Shown: piece after piece, positions 1 to 5,710 of the stretch | Numbering within the stretch: position 1 is the stretch's first letter | How the letters are laid out: each line of letters begins with the position of its first letter | Assembly (NCBI GenBank): GCA_014523625.1 | Contig: JAATVP010000002.1 | Location: 1 to 5,875, forward strand | DNA: 5,875 nt | Direction of reading: 5' to 3' | Origin: Nitrososphaerales archaeon TH5896 | GTDB lineage: Archaea; Thermoproteota; Nitrososphaeria; Nitrososphaerales; Nitrososphaeraceae | Notes under the pieces: generated by a model | What the model saw: the letters and a program-made list of their open reading frames with translations, nothing else | What the model was told of the DNA's origin: nothing | Databases searched by the model: none | Made by a program: the position numbers and the translations under genes

Positions 1-20
1 ACAAGATTCGTAAACTACTT

Positions 21-35
21 AGAAATGCTTAAAAA
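21..35 (+). promoter_or_regulatory. Candidate archaeal BRE/TATA promoter of the ureohydrolase operon
   Basis: AGAAAT at 21-26 fits the archaeal BRE pattern RNWAAW, and one base later CTTAAAAA (28-35) resembles a TATA box. Adding about 26 nt puts the transcription start near 57-60, some 10-12 nt before the ATG at 70. No Shine-Dalgarno site precedes that ATG, which agrees with a very short leader. This is a motif match only, and an open frame covering 1-63 leaves the possibility that this is the end of an upstream gene instead. Confidence 0.35.
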
Positions 36-69
36 CATTGTACGTGTCCTAATATTCAGCGATTAGAAG

Positions 70-1194
70 ATGGGAATGGAATTCTATGGGGATTCGTACA
101 AGGGTAATGATGAGCCGATATTTGTTGGTATACCCACTTTTCTGAAGTTACCGTGGCTCAGGTCCCGTCAAGAATTAGAAAAGATAAAACCGGATGTAGC
201 CATAATAGGGGAACCATTTGATTTTGGCACAACGATACGTCCTGGGGCAAGATATGGACCACGCGCAATACGCGCAGCCTCAACGGTGCCATCTCCCCCA
301 TATGAACATTTCAACATTGAGACAGGAGTGGACCCTTTTGGTGTATTTAGAACTGTAGACTATGGTGATGTTGTAGTGTCTCCGGGCGACGTCATTGAAT
401 CACACAGAAGAATGACGGATAAGGTTAAGGAAGTCCTTGATATCGACGGGATTCCTGTAATGTTAGGTGGAGATCACTCGATTACTTTCGCTAACGTGAG
501 AGCGTTTGCGAAGAAGTACAAAAACATTGGTATGATCCATATAGACACTCACGCAGATTGCGCCCCTCAGGGACTTTGTGGATTCAAATATGATCACGGG
601 GCGCATATTAGAAGAATTATGGAGCTAGGTTGTCTTAAAGGCAAAAATTATACCCTTATTGGTCCAAGAGGATATTGGCCTGGACCTGATCTCTATAAGT
701 GGATGGCTGATCAGGATTTCCAGTGGTTTACAATGCTGGATGTAGAAGAAATGGGAATAGATACAATTGCTAAGGAAGCTGCAGATAGAGCAAATGATAA
801 CGTCGACGCGGTCTATATAAGTTGGGATATCGACACGTTTGACCCCGCCTACGCGCCCGGTACCGGAGAGCCTGAGCCCAATGGGCTGACTTCAAGAGAG
901 GGTATGAGATTGATGCGTCTGTTGTCCACTTCTTTTGATCCGGACAAGTTTGCATTCGATTTGGTCGAGGTAGCACCCAACTATGATGTAAGCGATGTCA
1001 ACTCCTACAATGGAGGAATCACTTCTGGCTTGGCAAATCGGCTGATTGTTGAACTCTTGGCAGGGCTTTCACTCACAAAGAAAGGGGAAATGGAAGGAAA
1101 TCCTGTAAGGCCAAAGTTCTATCGTGGGAAAGGACATACATATGATTTTGGGAACGGCCCTAAAGCAGTGCCGCCAAAAAGAAGCAATCGATGA
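70..1194 (+). CDS. Arginase/agmatinase-family ureohydrolase (possible guanidinase or agmatinase)
   Basis: A 374-residue cytosolic metallohydrolase of the arginase/agmatinase (ureohydrolase) superfamily, which uses two metal ions to hydrolyse guanidino compounds to urea plus an amine. All family motifs are visible: the entry motif GEPFDFGTTIRPGARYGP (47-64); GGDHS (133-137, ligand His136); DTHAD (159-163, ligands Asp159, His161, Asp163); SWDIDTFDP (251-259, ligands Asp253 and Asp255); and Glu300 in LVEV. It is longer than common agmatinases (about 300-320), with roughly 40 residues before the fold, a Trp/Pro-rich stretch at 197-219 and a polar tail after 338. Length and extensions resemble the nickel-dependent guanidine hydrolases (GdmH) as well as agmatinase/guanidinobutyrase relatives, so the substrate stays open. 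The frame has a TAG two codons upstream (64-66), so Met1 or Met3 is the start. Its stop overlaps the next gene's ATG, indicating one operon. The fold is very secure, the substrate is not. Confidence 0.95.
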   Translation: MGMEFYGDSYKGNDEPIFVGIPTFLKLPWLRSRQELEKIKPDVAIIGEPFDFGTTIRPGARYGPRAIRAASTVPSPPYEHFNIETGVDPFGVFRTVDYGDVVVSPGDVIESHRRMTDKVKEVLDIDGIPVMLGGDHSITFANVRAFAKKYKNIGMIHIDTHADCAPQGLCGFKYDHGAHIRRIMELGCLKGKNYTLIGPRGYWPGPDLYKWMADQDFQWFTMLDVEEMGIDTIAKEAADRANDNVDAVYISWDIDTFDPAYAPGTGEPEPNGLTSREGMRLMRLLSTSFDPDKFAFDLVEVAPNYDVSDVNSYNGGITSGLANRLIVELLAGLSLTKKGEMEGNPVRPKFYRGKGHTYDFGNGPKAVPPKRSNR

Positions 1195-1574
1195 TAGATA
1201 TTAAAGTCTGGGTTCGAGGAGAGGTTGATACTCCTCCTATCGTAAGGGCATTCCAATTTCCAGACAATGAGGAGGAATCGATATTTTTCAATGCCATAGC
1301 ATCGATCAGGAAAAAAATTGGGATGGGTTTAAAGATCAATACTAATGAAACGCTTGCCATTTATTGTGCATATTTGATTGAACGGATGAGAGCGCACATA
1401 TCTCTAGACCAAATCGAAAAAGCTGCTCAAAGTATTCTTTCGAGTGACCAAGTGTTGATTGGTGTACCAGAAACTTTGAGAGAAATGAGCTTTGAAGCAA
1501 TTGTTGACGATTTTCCAGAACAGCGGATAAAATTCATTGAACCTATGAAGATTAACAACTACATGATGACTTGA
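1191..1574 (+). CDS. Urease gamma subunit (UreA)-like protein coupled to the ureohydrolase
   Basis: A 127-residue soluble protein resembling UreA, the small structural subunit of urease. From about residue 33 it follows the family order: an N-terminal helix ending in KKIGMGLKIN (41-50, compare UreA R-L-A-R-G-L-K-L-N), then NETLAIYCAYLIE (52-64, compare PE-VALI), a variable helix (71-83), SDQVLIGVPE (85-94, compare REQVMEGVPE) and FEAIVDDFPEQRIKFIEPM (101-119, compare VEATFPDG-KLVTVHNPI). A 30-residue acidic, proline-containing N-terminal extension is absent from ordinary UreA (about 100 residues). ATG 1191-1193 overlaps the upstream TGA as ATGA and no strong Shine-Dalgarno site is seen, so translational coupling is likely. 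No ureB or ureC follows, and the next 276 bp are non-coding, so this is a UreA-like orphan rather than the start of a urease operon. The similarity was recognised by eye. The role, perhaps a partner or subunit of the ureohydrolase, is inferred. Confidence 0.8.
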   Translation: MIDIKVWVRGEVDTPPIVRAFQFPDNEEESIFFNAIASIRKKIGMGLKINTNETLAIYCAYLIERMRAHISLDQIEKAAQSILSSDQVLIGVPETLREMSFEAIVDDFPEQRIKFIEPMKINNYMMT

Positions 1575-1803
1575 ACAAATTGTAAATATGGATCGACAAG
1601 TCAACTACTATCGGTTGCAAAATCAAATCTTAATGTGATTAGAAATTTCACTGCAGACTTACCAACGGCTTGTCTATCGGAAATATCCAACAACTTGTAG
1701 CAGTTAAAAATATGGAGAGATGGTTTAACGGCCGTGCATTATTGAACTTGGTATTATCAAAGATCAGGATCGTGTGGCAATACAAAGTAACACATTGAAT
1801 ACC
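1575..1803. other. Intergenic stretch, no gene recognised
   Basis: This lies between the UreA-like gene and the terC promoter. The UreA frame stays open for 41 codons after its stop (to TAG 1698-1700), and another plus frame is open from 1643 to about 1797, but neither has a convincing start, ribosome site or recognisable motif. No tRNA, riboswitch (including the yybP-ykoY Mn2+ type often placed before bacterial terC/alx genes) or strong hairpin was found. Confidence 0.5.
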
Positions 1804-1819
1804 TGGAAGTCATATATAG
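1804..1819 (+). promoter_or_regulatory. Candidate archaeal promoter of terC
   Basis: CATATATAG (1811-1819) is a good TATA-like box centred near 1815. A start of transcription about 26 nt downstream would fall near 1841, giving a leader of about 10 nt before the ATG at 1851 and explaining why no Shine-Dalgarno site is present. The preceding TGGAAGT (1804-1810) occupies the BRE position and recurs at the same place ahead of the uracil-DNA glycosylase gene. Inferred from motif and spacing only. Confidence 0.45.
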
Positions 1820-1838
1820 CTTAGACTAAAAATTTCTT

Positions 1839-1852
1839 ATCGTCTAGACGAT
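1839..1852. repeat. Perfect 14-bp palindrome across the terC start codon
   Basis: ATCGTCTAGACGAT reads the same on both strands. It covers the predicted transcription start (near 1841) and the first two bases of the terC ATG. Its position would suit an operator for a dimeric regulator. It has no loop, so intramolecular folding would open the centre and give only a short hairpin that could hide the start codon. The symmetry is directly seen. Function is inferred, and a palindrome of this length can occur by chance in several kilobases. Confidence 0.5.
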
Positions 1853-2957
1853 GGAACCTCTTGTACTTGCTGATAGTAGTTATCAATCCTTGATGTGGAC
1901 TGCTTTTGCGTTATTCGTAGGGGTAGCCTTAGCGATTGATTTGGGGATGATCGAGAGTATAAGGAGAAGAATATCTTCAAAATATAGAAACTCCGCAGAC
2001 AATAATGTACAGGTTCTAAGTAACCAGGAAAAAAATAAGAAGACATTCGAACATGCGTTGCGTTGGACTATAATTTGGATCTCACTCGCATGCGTATTTG
2101 CAGGCCTAATTTTTGTAAGTATGGGATCTGACAAATCACTGTTGTTCCTGACAGGATATGCTATTGAAAAATCACTAAGCGTAGATAACATGTTTGTATT
2201 TGTGCTAATATTTTCATCACTTGGTATTCCTTACATTTATCAGCACAAGGTATTGATGCTTGGCATACTAAGTGCAATCGGACTCAGAATTGTCCTTATT
2301 CTCGCAGGGATTTCTCTGCTAGAATCATTTCATTGGATGATATACCTATTCGGTGGTCTACTGGTATTCACCGCAATACGGATGCTGTTAGCAAAGAAGG
2401 AAAAGAAGATCGAAATTGAAAAGAACATAGGAGTAAGAATTCTGAAAAAGTTTATTCCTATCGAGTTAAAAGGTGATACCTCTGACAAGTTTCTACATCG
2501 GGCATCAGATGGCATATTGTATGCAACCCCAATGCTAATTGCACTCGTAATTATAGAGATGACAGATTTGGTGTTTGCACTCGATTCTATTCCTGCAATT
2601 CTTGCAATTACTACAGACTCCTTCCTAGTAATTACTTCTAATATATTTGCCATACTGGGCTTGCGGAGCTTGTACTTTCTTCTAGCGGGAATGATAGACA
2701 AATTTTACTATCTAAAACCAGGATTGGCTGCAATATTACTTTTCATAGGAATCAAAATGTTAATATCAGAGTTTTATGAAATCCCCATACCTACTTCTAT
2801 AGCTGTTATTTTTGGAATCCTCGGATTAGCGATACTGCTTTCATTTGTTAGAATAAAATATGTTTTGGTAAAAGACGGAAAAAGCAGACCAGAAGGAGAA
2901 GTTTCACTCAACAAGAACGATAGTGATGAGAATCAGACAAACAAGTTTTCAAATTAG
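1851..2957 (+). CDS. terC: TerC/Alx-family integral membrane protein, probable Mn2+ exporter
   Basis: A 368-residue polytopic membrane protein of the TerC family (named for tellurium resistance; bacterial Alx/TerC members export Mn2+). About nine hydrophobic helices are visible, roughly at 15-34, 72-91, 96-121, 133-156, 160-180, 223-250, 257-280, 290-306 and 314-334. Family acidic motifs lie inside the helices: AIDLGM (28-33), EKSLSVDN (106-113, Glu106, Asp112, Asn113), EMTDLVFALDSIPA (236-249, Asp239 and Asp245) and SNIFAILGLRSLYF (263-276). A charged cytosolic loop (181-220) joins the two halves and a hydrophilic tail follows 340. The length is somewhat above the usual 300-330, owing to the loop at 40-66 and the tail. 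Met1 is chosen because of promoter spacing. Met15 (1893) is an alternative that still keeps the first helix. It stands alone, convergent with the SelD-like gene. Family assignment is firm, the transported ion is inferred. Confidence 0.95.
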   Translation: MEPLVLADSSYQSLMWTAFALFVGVALAIDLGMIESIRRRISSKYRNSADNNVQVLSNQEKNKKTFEHALRWTIIWISLACVFAGLIFVSMGSDKSLLFLTGYAIEKSLSVDNMFVFVLIFSSLGIPYIYQHKVLMLGILSAIGLRIVLILAGISLLESFHWMIYLFGGLLVFTAIRMLLAKKEKKIEIEKNIGVRILKKFIPIELKGDTSDKFLHRASDGILYATPMLIALVIIEMTDLVFALDSIPAILAITTDSFLVITSNIFAILGLRSLYFLLAGMIDKFYYLKPGLAAILLFIGIKMLISEFYEIPIPTSIAVIFGILGLAILLSFVRIKYVLVKDGKSRPEGEVSLNKNDSDENQTNKFSN

Positions 2958-3032
2958 TCACACAAGGCTCAGAATTCAAATAAGATGTATTCATGTAATT
3001 AATAGTCTCCGTAAGGTGTTCAATATGATATT
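2958..3032. other. Short convergent intergenic region
   Basis: 75 bp separate the 3' ends of terC and the SelD-like gene. It is AT-rich, with no clear stem-loop or long T-run on either strand, so any termination signal is weak or inside the coding ends. Confidence 0.4.
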
Positions 3033-4460
3033 TCACTTACTTACTGGTATATTAAGTATTGATAGTCCAATTTTAGCAGCAAAGTGATCTTTGATGTTAT
3101 CACCGAAGGTAACTTTTCCTTCTCCCTTTTTGGCAACAAATCCCATTACCGTTGCCTTAAAGTTATGCCTTCGTAATTCATCGATTATTAAATTTGAAAT
3201 ATCTTTGGTTGCGACAATCGTGTGACATCCGTTCATGGAAGCTGTTGGGTTCATTACGAGAGCTTCGCTTGAGGCTACTCTTGCAATTTCTTCAAACACC
3301 ATAGGAATATCATTGATTACAAGATGACAATTACTTATTCGCGCAAGCTCCCATAAGCCAAGTATACCATTACTAGCTAAAGGATAAACTGCAATCAGGT
3401 TTTCGCTCTTCTGGAGCGGGGTCCCAAACGCCGGGCAATACTTTGAGACTATTTTTCCAAGTGAAAAATGTGGTTCACAGAGGTTCTTCATACATTCGTC
3501 TTTCTCAGATACAAGATCTTGATTGCTAATGCCTTTATTTTCTAAAGAAGTGGTTTTTTCATCAATTTGTGCAAGCATGTATAAACATAATGCCATCAAT
3601 GAACCGAGCGGATTAGTGATAATGATCTGCATCGTCTCTTCAATCTGGTCATAATTTGTAGGTAGCTCTTTGAAGGTGTTAGCAATACCAGTTGCGCCAA
3701 AGAAGAGCCTGCCTATTTTAAGAGAGCTGTATTCATCCATCTTGAGGTTATATCTAGATGTAAATGCGTCAAGGTTTTTTCCAATGGTATCAAGTAGAGA
3801 TTCTTGAGGAGAATCATAAATTGGATAAAGGTTATATCCTGATGTGCATCCAAGCAGATTCAAATGATCGATGCACCGTGTCATCGGAATGTCGGAATGA
3901 AGCTCAGAATCAGGCTCTTGTGTAGGATCAATCACATGTGCGGTGGCATTGTCAGCGGCGGTAAAACCTACCTTATCTCCTCTGTGCAAACCGATGTAGT
4001 CCAGTAATGCAAATTGCGCATCTCTGTGTTCTGTTACTGCGAATGTGCTCTTATTAATAGAAACTTTACATCGGAAATTTTTGAAGAAATTATTTAGAAC
4101 TTCTGTAAATAATGTAGAATCGTTTTCTATCTCCTTATGTACACGGAACATCGCAATGGCGTGTTTAAGATCAACTTCGTTTGCCACTGCAGGTTCTCGG
4201 ATGGAAAAGACCCTTCTTGTAAGGTCAGGTGTTTTTCCGTCCGCATAATGGAATGCATCGAACCAATTTGTATCCAACTTTACAGAGCTACGTTTCATTT
4301 CTCTTACCGCGTGACGAAGTTTCCAATTATCGATTTCATTAGTACCATTGGCAATCCACCTCAAAGGGTCGAAACCCAATCGTCGATATTCTTCTATCCT
4401 GCGCCAAAATTCTTCAGTCAACCGCAAAGGTCCTCCTGCATCTCTAACAAATGCGTACAT
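3033..4460 (-). CDS. SelD/PurM-like (AIR-synthase-related) ATP-binding protein with N-terminal extension
   Basis: A 475-residue soluble protein whose C-terminal two thirds resemble the PurM/SelD/HypE superfamily of ATP-dependent phosphoryl-transfer enzymes. Matches to selenophosphate synthetase (SelD) by eye: IIITNPLGSLMA (279-290, compare LILTKPLG), ASNGILGLWELAR (362-374, compare VTGFGLLGHLLEMAR), INDIPMVFEEIARVA (382-396) and NPTASMNGCHTIVA (404-417, compare DPQTSGGLLVAV), then VMGFVAKKGEGKVTFG (438-453). The N-terminal 130 residues, rich in Arg, Trp and Glu, are not part of SelD, and the usual Cys/Sec-Gly loop and DFFTP metal motif are not clear, although CIDHLNLLG (196-204) may be their remnant. 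It is therefore probably not a standard SelD. The domain call is fairly good, but the reaction is unknown. Stand-alone gene, divergent from the uracil-DNA glycosylase. The ATG at 4460 is only 16 nt from a strong TATA-like box, so a later start is possible. Confidence 0.7.
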   Translation of the reverse strand: MYAFVRDAGGPLRLTEEFWRRIEEYRRLGFDPLRWIANGTNEIDNWKLRHAVREMKRSSVKLDTNWFDAFHYADGKTPDLTRRVFSIREPAVANEVDLKHAIAMFRVHKEIENDSTLFTEVLNNFFKNFRCKVSINKSTFAVTEHRDAQFALLDYIGLHRGDKVGFTAADNATAHVIDPTQEPDSELHSDIPMTRCIDHLNLLGCTSGYNLYPIYDSPQESLLDTIGKNLDAFTSRYNLKMDEYSSLKIGRLFFGATGIANTFKELPTNYDQIEETMQIIITNPLGSLMALCLYMLAQIDEKTTSLENKGISNQDLVSEKDECMKNLCEPHFSLGKIVSKYCPAFGTPLQKSENLIAVYPLASNGILGLWELARISNCHLVINDIPMVFEEIARVASSEALVMNPTASMNGCHTIVATKDISNLIIDELRRHNFKATVMGFVAKKGEGKVTFGDNIKDHFAAKIGLSILNIPVSK

Positions 4461-4471
4461 ATATTACCAGA

Positions 4472-4479
4472 TATTTAAA
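4472..4479 (-). promoter_or_regulatory. TATA-like box of the SelD-like gene
   Basis: On the minus strand the sequence reads TTTAAATA, preceded by more T residues, which is very close to the archaeal box A consensus. Its centre is about 16 nt before the ATG at 4460. The usual 26-nt spacing would put the transcript start near 4449, inside the frame. Either the spacing is unusual, another upstream promoter is used, or translation begins at a TTG at codon 12 (4427) or 14 (4421), just after an in-frame GGAGG. Confidence 0.4.
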
Positions 4480-4663
4480 AAACACTATTTTGGAAAGAAA
4501 TCCTTTGATATTCATGTTTGTATATCAACAAAAATTAGTAAGAATTACTATTTGTGAACAGAATCATTATAAGGAAACTTTGAACTCGCACAAGCTCTGA
4601 TCCTTATTCAGTTATTTGACTCCGACTTCAAAACACAATAACTATAGGGCATTTCTGTCAATT
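4480..4663. other. Divergent intergenic region, no gene recognised
   Basis: AT-rich DNA between the SelD-like and uracil-DNA glycosylase genes, carrying the promoters for both at its ends. I see no small gene, RNA gene or long repeat in its middle. Confidence 0.4.
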
Positions 4664-4680
4664 TGGAAGTAGATATAAAA
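4664..4680 (+). promoter_or_regulatory. Candidate promoter of the uracil-DNA glycosylase gene
   Basis: GATATAAAA (4672-4680) is a TATA-like box preceded by TGGAAGT (4664-4670) in BRE position, the same arrangement as ahead of terC. Transcription would start near 4700-4706, leaving a leader of about 40 nt with a ribosome site. Confidence 0.45.
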
Positions 4681-4698
4681 TATTAATATACGTGTTTT

Positions 4699-4712
4699 AC
4701 TTCCGAGGAAGT
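4699..4712. repeat. Inverted repeat at the predicted transcription start of the glycosylase gene
   Basis: ACTTCC (4699-4704) and GGAAGT (4707-4712) are perfect inverted arms around GA. A second small inverted repeat, TTAAC (4712-4716) with GTTAA (4722-4726), follows at once. The first coincides with the predicted start of transcription, so an operator role is possible. The arms are short and chance is not excluded. The arm GGAAGT also matches the core of the TGGAAGT motif in the promoter. Confidence 0.35.
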
Positions 4713-4724
4713 TAACTGAAGGTT

Positions 4725-4732
4725 AAAGGAGT
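4725..4732 (+). promoter_or_regulatory. Shine-Dalgarno-like site of the glycosylase gene
   Basis: AAAGGAGT is the only strong ribosome-binding sequence directly upstream of a start in the window. It lies 14 nt before the ATG at 4747, longer than the usual 5-9 nt. No other in-frame ATG lies nearer, so the ATG at 4747 is kept. Confidence 0.5.
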
Positions 4733-4746
4733 AAAAATTTACATCG

Positions 4747-5448
4747 ATGGACTCCAATACTGGAAACTTTGATTCAAAGGAGACGCTTTTTGGGATTAAT
4801 TCGAGAGTAACTTTGTGTCAGATGTGTTCACGGTTAGCTGAACATATAAAATTTATTTCATCAAATATACCGAAACGCTTCAGAAATGATCCTTACTGGG
4901 CAAGACCAGTTCCCAGCTTTGGAGATGTAAATGCAAGGTTACTAATTATAGGACTGGCACCAGCCGCTCATGGTGGAAATAGGACAGGACGCATGTTTAC
5001 AGGTGATAGCTCTGGAGACTGGGTCGCCAAAGCATTATTCCAAACGGGGTTTGCTAACACTTCTGTCAGTCGGTGTGTGAATGACGGATTTGCGTTAAAT
5101 GATGCATATATTACGGCAGTTGTACGTTGTGCGCCACCTCAGAATCGTCCTACTTCTTCCGAAATAGCAAACTGTGCCCAATATCTAAGGTCTGAACTGG
5201 ATTTACTTGATAAAACAATTAAAGTCATCGTCACTCTCGGACGTGTTGCATTTCAAACATATTGCAAGTTGGTCGACAACACTGAGATAGAGTTTCGACA
5301 CGGAGGTAAGTTCAATATCAAAGATAACAAGGTTCTTTTATCGTCTTATCATCCAAGTAGGCAGAACACTAATACGGGAAGATTAACGTGGAATATGTGG
5401 ATACAAGTCTTTAAAACGGCTAGGATGATTCTAGATTCCCCGCATTAA
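4747..5448 (+). CDS. udgB: Family 5 uracil-DNA glycosylase (UDGb), [4Fe-4S] type
   Basis: A 233-residue DNA-repair enzyme of uracil-DNA glycosylase family 5 (UDGb), which removes uracil, and in known members also other deaminated bases such as hypoxanthine, to start base excision repair. Motif 1 is GLAPAAHGGNRTGRMFTGD (69-87). The family-defining Ala-rich form lacks the Asp/Asn water-activating residue found in families 1 and 4. The other catalytic motif SYHPSRQNTNTGRLT (200-214) carries His202. Four cysteines positioned for the iron-sulfur cluster are Cys24 and Cys27 (CxxC), Cys128 (VVRCAPP) and Cys143 (ANCAQYL). The length fits the family (about 220-240). It has its own promoter and a ribosome site at 4725-4732, and is divergent from the SelD-like gene and convergent with the transporter fragment. 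No missing residues were seen. Such enzymes are common in archaea and thermophilic or actinobacterial species. Confidence 0.94.
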   Translation: MDSNTGNFDSKETLFGINSRVTLCQMCSRLAEHIKFISSNIPKRFRNDPYWARPVPSFGDVNARLLIIGLAPAAHGGNRTGRMFTGDSSGDWVAKALFQTGFANTSVSRCVNDGFALNDAYITAVVRCAPPQNRPTSSEIANCAQYLRSELDLLDKTIKVIVTLGRVAFQTYCKLVDNTEIEFRHGGKFNIKDNKVLLSSYHPSRQNTNTGRLTWNMWIQVFKTARMILDSPH

Positions 5449-5485
5449 TTTCCAGGTAATAAACAATGAAGTCCCGATCAAATTT

Positions 5486-5504
5486 ATGAAATGACATATT
5501 TCAT
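5486..5504 (+). repeat. Stem-loop 3' of the glycosylase gene
   Basis: ATGAAAT (5486-5492) and ATTTCAT (5498-5504) form a perfect 7-bp stem with a 5-nt loop, 38 nt after the stop codon. It could be a 3' UTR hairpin, but there is no T-run directly after it, so it is not a classic intrinsic terminator. A smaller hairpin, AGTCA/TGACT around ACG (5526-5538), follows. Confidence 0.35.
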
Positions 5505-5567
5505 GTTAACTGTGGCTTCATTTCAAGTCAACGTGACTACGCAATAATCCCATACCTGCCTTCGTAA

Positions 5568-5626
5568 AATTTGGCTTTTGGTATAGCTGATCAATACAAT
5601 ACATATTAATTTATTATGGCCAAATT
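5568..5626. repeat. 8-bp inverted repeat with 43-nt spacer
   Basis: AATTTGGC (5568-5575) pairs perfectly with GCCAAATT (5619-5626). Short arms and AT-rich surroundings make this weak evidence for a long-range hairpin or paired binding sites. Recorded for completeness. Confidence 0.25.
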
Positions 5627-5710
5627 CTAATTTCCCGAACAGGTTTATGAGAACATTTTTTGAACAGCAATTAGCACCATTCGTAATCCCAACGTGTCAT
5701 TGTCACTGGC

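Larger units (their letters stand above)
5449..5710. other. Convergent intergenic region, no gene recognised
   Basis: 262 bp between the 3' ends of the glycosylase gene and the transporter fragment. It contains several small inverted repeats (listed separately) and a T6 run at 5656-5661 on the plus strand that could end transcripts from the glycosylase gene. No open frame with a credible start was found. Confidence 0.45.

Noticed and set aside
1..66. Open frame from the left edge (21 residues, ending at TAG 64-66), possibly the end of an upstream gene
   Set aside because: Too short to tell from chance, no recognisable family, and the region also matches a promoter for the ureohydrolase. It cannot be excluded.
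770..976. Minus-strand open frame inside the ureohydrolase gene
   Set aside because: Shadow of a strongly conserved coding sequence; Arg/Pro-rich product without family features.
70..1574. Reading the first two genes as the start of a standard urease operon
   Set aside because: The first gene has arginase-family motifs and not those of UreC, and no ureB or ureC follows the UreA-like gene.
1575..1700. Continuation of the UreA-like frame for 41 codons after its stop, suggesting readthrough or a broken longer gene
   Set aside because: The UreA similarity ends naturally before the stop, and the extra frame has no recognisable motif. Open runs of this length are common by chance.
1643..1799. About 51-codon plus-strand open frame with an internal ATG at 1712
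   Set aside because: No ribosome site or promoter, no recognised domain, and not in keeping with coding composition of the neighbours.
1575..1850. A yybP-ykoY Mn2+ riboswitch ahead of terC
   Set aside because: The conserved G-rich loops of that riboswitch are absent, and the predicted leader is only about 10 nt long.
1883..2191. Minus-strand open frame of 102 residues inside terC (and another at 2330-2701)
   Set aside because: Both are antisense shadows of a clear TerC protein whose motifs lie on the plus strand.
4137..4478. Plus-strand open frame of 113 residues antisense to the SelD-like gene, and overlapping smaller frames
   Set aside because: No promoter, ribosome site or recognisable motif; the minus-strand frame is 475 codons long with SelD/PurM landmarks.
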